Positions 5,024 through 7,455 of a stretch of 7,455 bases of DNA are shown here, one piece after another. The stretch is from Acidobacteriota bacterium. Its GTDB lineage: Bacteria; Acidobacteriota; Terriglobia; UBA7540. The notes beneath the pieces are model-generated. The model was not told where the DNA came from. It searched no databases and saw only the letters and a program-made list of their open reading frames with translations. The position numbers and the translations under genes are program-made. The stretch covers positions 1 to 7,455 of the forward strand of contig JAJYHU010000193.1 in the NCBI GenBank assembly GCA_021784615.1, given 5' to 3'. The stretch's first letter is position 1; every line of letters starts with the position of its first letter.

Positions 5024-7455
5024 TTAGACTTTCCACCGAAAGGCGTGTTCCTTCACATTTCGATAGTTTGAGTCCAGGGCCGGTTCGAGCAAGAGTATCG
5101 CGGCGATGCGGCGGGCCATCTCCTGAACGTAGCGGACTTCTTCAACCTCCAACGAGCGGCCCAAGAGTTTTCCTTCGCGGTAGGAGAGCCATTTCTTGAT
5201 GACTTGATACCCGCCGATGGTGTATTCCCAAACTCGCATTGGGATATTGGACCAGCAAGCCGCTTCATTCAGATAAACATCACATGTGTGATCGCCCAAA
5301 CATTGAAAAGTTTGTGCTGTCTCAAGTCCTCGCGCTTTGCCTGCCTCGGCGATAGCTTCCCGTTCCTGTTCGGTGTAATCGCGCTCAACGATCTTTCCTT
5401 TGCCGGGCATGGTGATACCGCCTTTGCCCGCGTGTCCCCAACCGGCGGTAACAGCGAAGTGCTTTGCTTCATCGAGCTGCGTCCCCGGCGGGAGAATAAA
5501 CGCGGCGATCTTCTGTAGCGCCAGCGTCTCGCTGGCCTGCCGGCCAGAGGCCGGCGCTACGAGCGGAGTCTCCGTATCGAGCAACGCGGCGATCTGCCTA
5601 CCGAGGTCCGCCGATGCCTCCAGCAATTCCTTGCTTGCCGGCAGCGGAATGCGCGGCCAGTCCTGGCGGATACCATCGGCATTTTCGCCCAGGTAGGCGG
5701 GCGAAAAGCCAATAGCCAGAGCGTGCATCCAAATCAGCCCAGCGGTTTCGGCATCGGCATCGGGGTTGTCAATTCCGAGCTTGGCGAGATAAAGGCGTGC
5801 GTTTGACGAGAGGTTGGGCATTGGGGAAAGCGGGTGCGTCATTAGGCTCTGCTGCTCGTGGCTTCGTTTTTTAGGTGGGGTAGGCCGCACCTGGAGTGGA
5901 AAATAGTAAGCATGTCCTCGAAGAAAGTCGTTGTCCCCAAGCAGTGTCGTATAGAAGATGGGGATTCCCTCGGGAAAGGCCACTCCGACCGGACGGCTCA
6001 CTAGGAACGCGTTGCCCTGCCAGCACTGCGGAAACAGCGAAGGGCGGGGTTCATTCCAAAGAGGTCGGACCGCGCTGTAGTAGCACCATCGCCGATCAAA
6101 CGGACGCAATGCGTATCGACGGAGCCGATCTTCGTTGAAAAACTCAGATTTTAGAACCTTCGCCCGAGCCTTCTTCGCGTCGAATCTTGCCGCATTGCGA
6201 GTAATGCCTGTGGGGTTGGACTGAAGAGCCTCCCAGTCTACATCGGCGTTGTAATACCTTTGCATGCGGTCACGCAGATCAACCTTGTCAATGTCAATCA
6301 ATGCCCCGTCTCGTTTTTCCATCAATCCATTTTCAGGACGCTGAGCACCGAAATCTGGCAAAACTGGCCATTCCCGGTAATGAGGAGCAACCTGAGAAGG
6401 CCGGAACGAATAGCGGTTGCTACTGTCAGGGCTGGCTGGCTGGTAATGCGGTTCGAGGTTCGGGTCGTCGAGGCTTTCGACGAGGTCCAGGTTTTTCGTC
6501 ACGCCCCAGAAGTGGCGAAAGCCGACAGCTTTATAGTAGGGGAGCCCTCCGGGATCCATCGGGAGGGCAGAGTTCCCTACTCGAACAAGCAACCCAATGG
6601 CTGTTCCCACGCGGATACCCTCGCGGTTGCGCTCGGTTGAAAAAACCGATGGATCAGGTTTCCCTTCGGGCGCCAGCTTTCCGGTCTCTCGGCTGTCACC
6701 GTTCATGCAATCAAACCACAGCTTGTCGAACTCGCCCAGAAACTTCCTCCGCATCACAACGAATGACGGGTCGCTCAAGTACGAGAAATTGGAAATAAAA
6801 CAAACCACCCCTCTGCCTGTCTTTTCAGCAATCCGCCGCTCGGCCAGCCTAAAAAAGCGAACGTAAAGATCATCGAGGTTGAATTTCTTAATGCCCCATT
6901 CCTTAATCAGCCCTTCTTTGTAAGGCTCAACCAAGCCCTGTTCCTCTTCAGGACTTACACCGGCGAAGGCGTTGTAAGGCGGATTGCCAAGGATAACTAG
7001 AATACGTTTTTCGCGCTTGACGTGTTCGGCGGCGTCGCGTTCTTCTTCGAGTTCGGGGAAGATTAAGTGCTGCTTGGGGCCTTTGGGCGGCTCCCAGCCG
7101 GTTAGCGCGTTGGTCAGATAAACTCCAACCCGTTCCTTTGATTTTTGGGAGAGCGGCGCGCCAAGATTCTGCAATAGCAAGCCTAATTGCAGGTGGGAGA
7201 CTACGAAGGGCGCGGGCAGGATCTCAAACCCAAAGACGCGTTCCTGCGCTGCTTCCTTGAGGTCGTGCGCCAGAAGCGCATCCTCACCACGTTCCTTCAG
7301 GGTTCGATAAATGCGGTCGAGGACTTCCACAAGGTACGAACCTGTGCCACAGCAAGGGTCGAGAACATAAACGCGCTTGTCCGCCAAGCCGTCAGCTATG
7401 CCCAACTCCTGGCGTAGCGCCGTATCAACCCGCCCTACCATGTATTTGACGACTT
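5024..7455 (-). CDS. Type ISP-like restriction-modification enzyme, methyltransferase and specificity part (N-terminus outside the window)
   Basis: The frame is open to the right edge: codons VVKY precede the first in-window Met at 7439-7441, so that Met is internal. About 809 residues are visible. Counting from that Met, motif I for S-adenosylmethionine binding is DPCCGTGSYLVE (28-39) and catalytic motif IV is NPPY (153-156), the pattern of N6-adenine methyltransferases of the gamma class. Conserved blocks such as GFEILPAPFVVSHLQLGLLLQNLGAP, YLTNALTGWEPP and LNDLYVRFF-like NLDDLYVRFF are typical of single-polypeptide Type ISP enzymes. These carry nuclease, helicase, coupler, methyltransferase and target-recognition domains in about 1,600 residues. 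The second half would be the target-recognition domain, ending in the conserved VWEYTIGGYQVIKKWLSYRE and EMARRIAAILLL. Nuclease and helicase parts must lie beyond 7455 if present, so a methyltransferase without them cannot be excluded. A REP-like repeat lies in the frame at 5515-5560. Confidence 0.88.
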   Translation of the reverse strand, partial: VVKYMVGRVDTALRQELGIADGLADKRVYVLDPCCGTGSYLVEVLDRIYRTLKERGEDALLAHDLKEAAQERVFGFEILPAPFVVSHLQLGLLLQNLGAPLSQKSKERVGVYLTNALTGWEPPKGPKQHLIFPELEEERDAAEHVKREKRILVILGNPPYNAFAGVSPEEEQGLVEPYKEGLIKEWGIKKFNLDDLYVRFFRLAERRIAEKTGRGVVCFISNFSYLSDPSFVVMRRKFLGEFDKLWFDCMNGDSRETGKLAPEGKPDPSVFSTERNREGIRVGTAIGLLVRVGNSALPMDPGGLPYYKAVGFRHFWGVTKNLDLVESLDDPNLEPHYQPASPDSSNRYSFRPSQVAPHYREWPVLPDFGAQRPENGLMEKRDGALIDIDKVDLRDRMQRYYNADVDWEALQSNPTGITRNAARFDAKKARAKVLKSEFFNEDRLRRYALRPFDRRWCYYSAVRPLWNEPRPSLFPQCWQGNAFLVSRPVGVAFPEGIPIFYTTLLGDNDFLRGHAYYFPLQVRPTPPKKRSHEQQSLMTHPLSPMPNLSSNARLYLAKLGIDNPDADAETAGLIWMHALAIGFSPAYLGENADGIRQDWPRIPLPASKELLEASADLGRQIAALLDTETPLVAPASGRQASETLALQKIAAFILPPGTQLDEAKHFAVTAGWGHAGKGGITMPGKGKIVERDYTEQEREAIAEAGKARGLETAQTFQCLGDHTCDVYLNEAACWSNIPMRVWEYTIGGYQVIKKWLSYREGKLLGRSLEVEEVRYVQEMARRIAAILLLEPALDSNYRNVKEHAFRWKV
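5515..5560. repeat. REP-like double-hairpin palindromic element inside coding sequence
   Basis: The 46 bp are bounded by GTAGCGCC (5515-5522) and its exact inverse GGCGCTAC (5553-5560). Inside are two perfect hairpins: CCAGCG-TCT-CGCTGG (5521-5535) and GCCGGCC-AGA-GGCCGGC (5539-5555). An outer stem closing two inner hairpins is the layout of REP/BIME-type elements, and I recall similar GTAGCGCCGGCC sequences dispersed between genes in Acidobacteriota and related phyla. Only one copy is in the window, so repetitive nature is inference. On the minus strand it encodes VAPASGRQASETLALQ, about residues 628-643 of the visible methyltransferase. Confidence 0.6.

Noticed and set aside
4383..5027. Plus-strand open frame of 214 codons opposite the cytochrome gene
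   Set aside because: It is antisense to the heme-motif coding region and its translation is Arg/Pro-rich with no recognisable domain.

Overview
The window reads as a piece of chromosome from a GC-rich soil-type bacterium, most likely an Acidobacteriota member (class Terriglobia or a relative). This assignment is an inference. It rests on three things: the C-terminal helix motif of the first gene, the resemblance of several products to protein families I associate with that phylum, and a dispersed-type GC-rich double-hairpin repeat. No rRNA, tRNA, CRISPR array, transposase or integrase is visible.

Layout from left to right. (1) Positions 1-1084, plus strand: the 3' part of a gene whose product ends in a very long Ala/Pro/Glu-rich linker and a short conserved helical tail, probably a response regulator that has lost its receiver domain to the window edge. 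(2) Positions 1152-3171, minus strand: a compact three-gene operon. In transcription order it holds a canonical metal-binding cupin, a second small cupin with altered metal ligands and an odd C-terminus, and a membrane-anchored conserved hypothetical protein that looks like a TIM barrel. The last gene starts in an ATGA overlap with the second cupin. (3) Positions 3249-3698, plus strand: a MarR-family repressor divergent from the cupin operon. The gap between them holds back-to-back promoters and a perfect 15-bp palindrome, which reads as a shared autoregulatory operator. (4) Positions 3789-4877, minus strand: an exported diheme cytochrome c, convergent with marR. (5) Positions 5024-7455, minus strand, running off the right edge: the methyltransferase and target-recognition half of a single-chain Type ISP-like restriction-modification enzyme.

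The cupin operon and marR form one regulatory unit: the repressor probably senses a small molecule and controls cupin expression together with its own. The cytochrome gene has its own strong ribosome binding site and seems independent. The restriction-modification gene suggests that a defence region continues to the right.

The most unusual item is a 46-bp REP-like double-hairpin sequence lying inside the coding frame of the restriction-modification gene, where it is translated. No wholly new multi-gene system is evident. Other points worth checking are the compact MarR operator and the possible frameshift in the small cupin.
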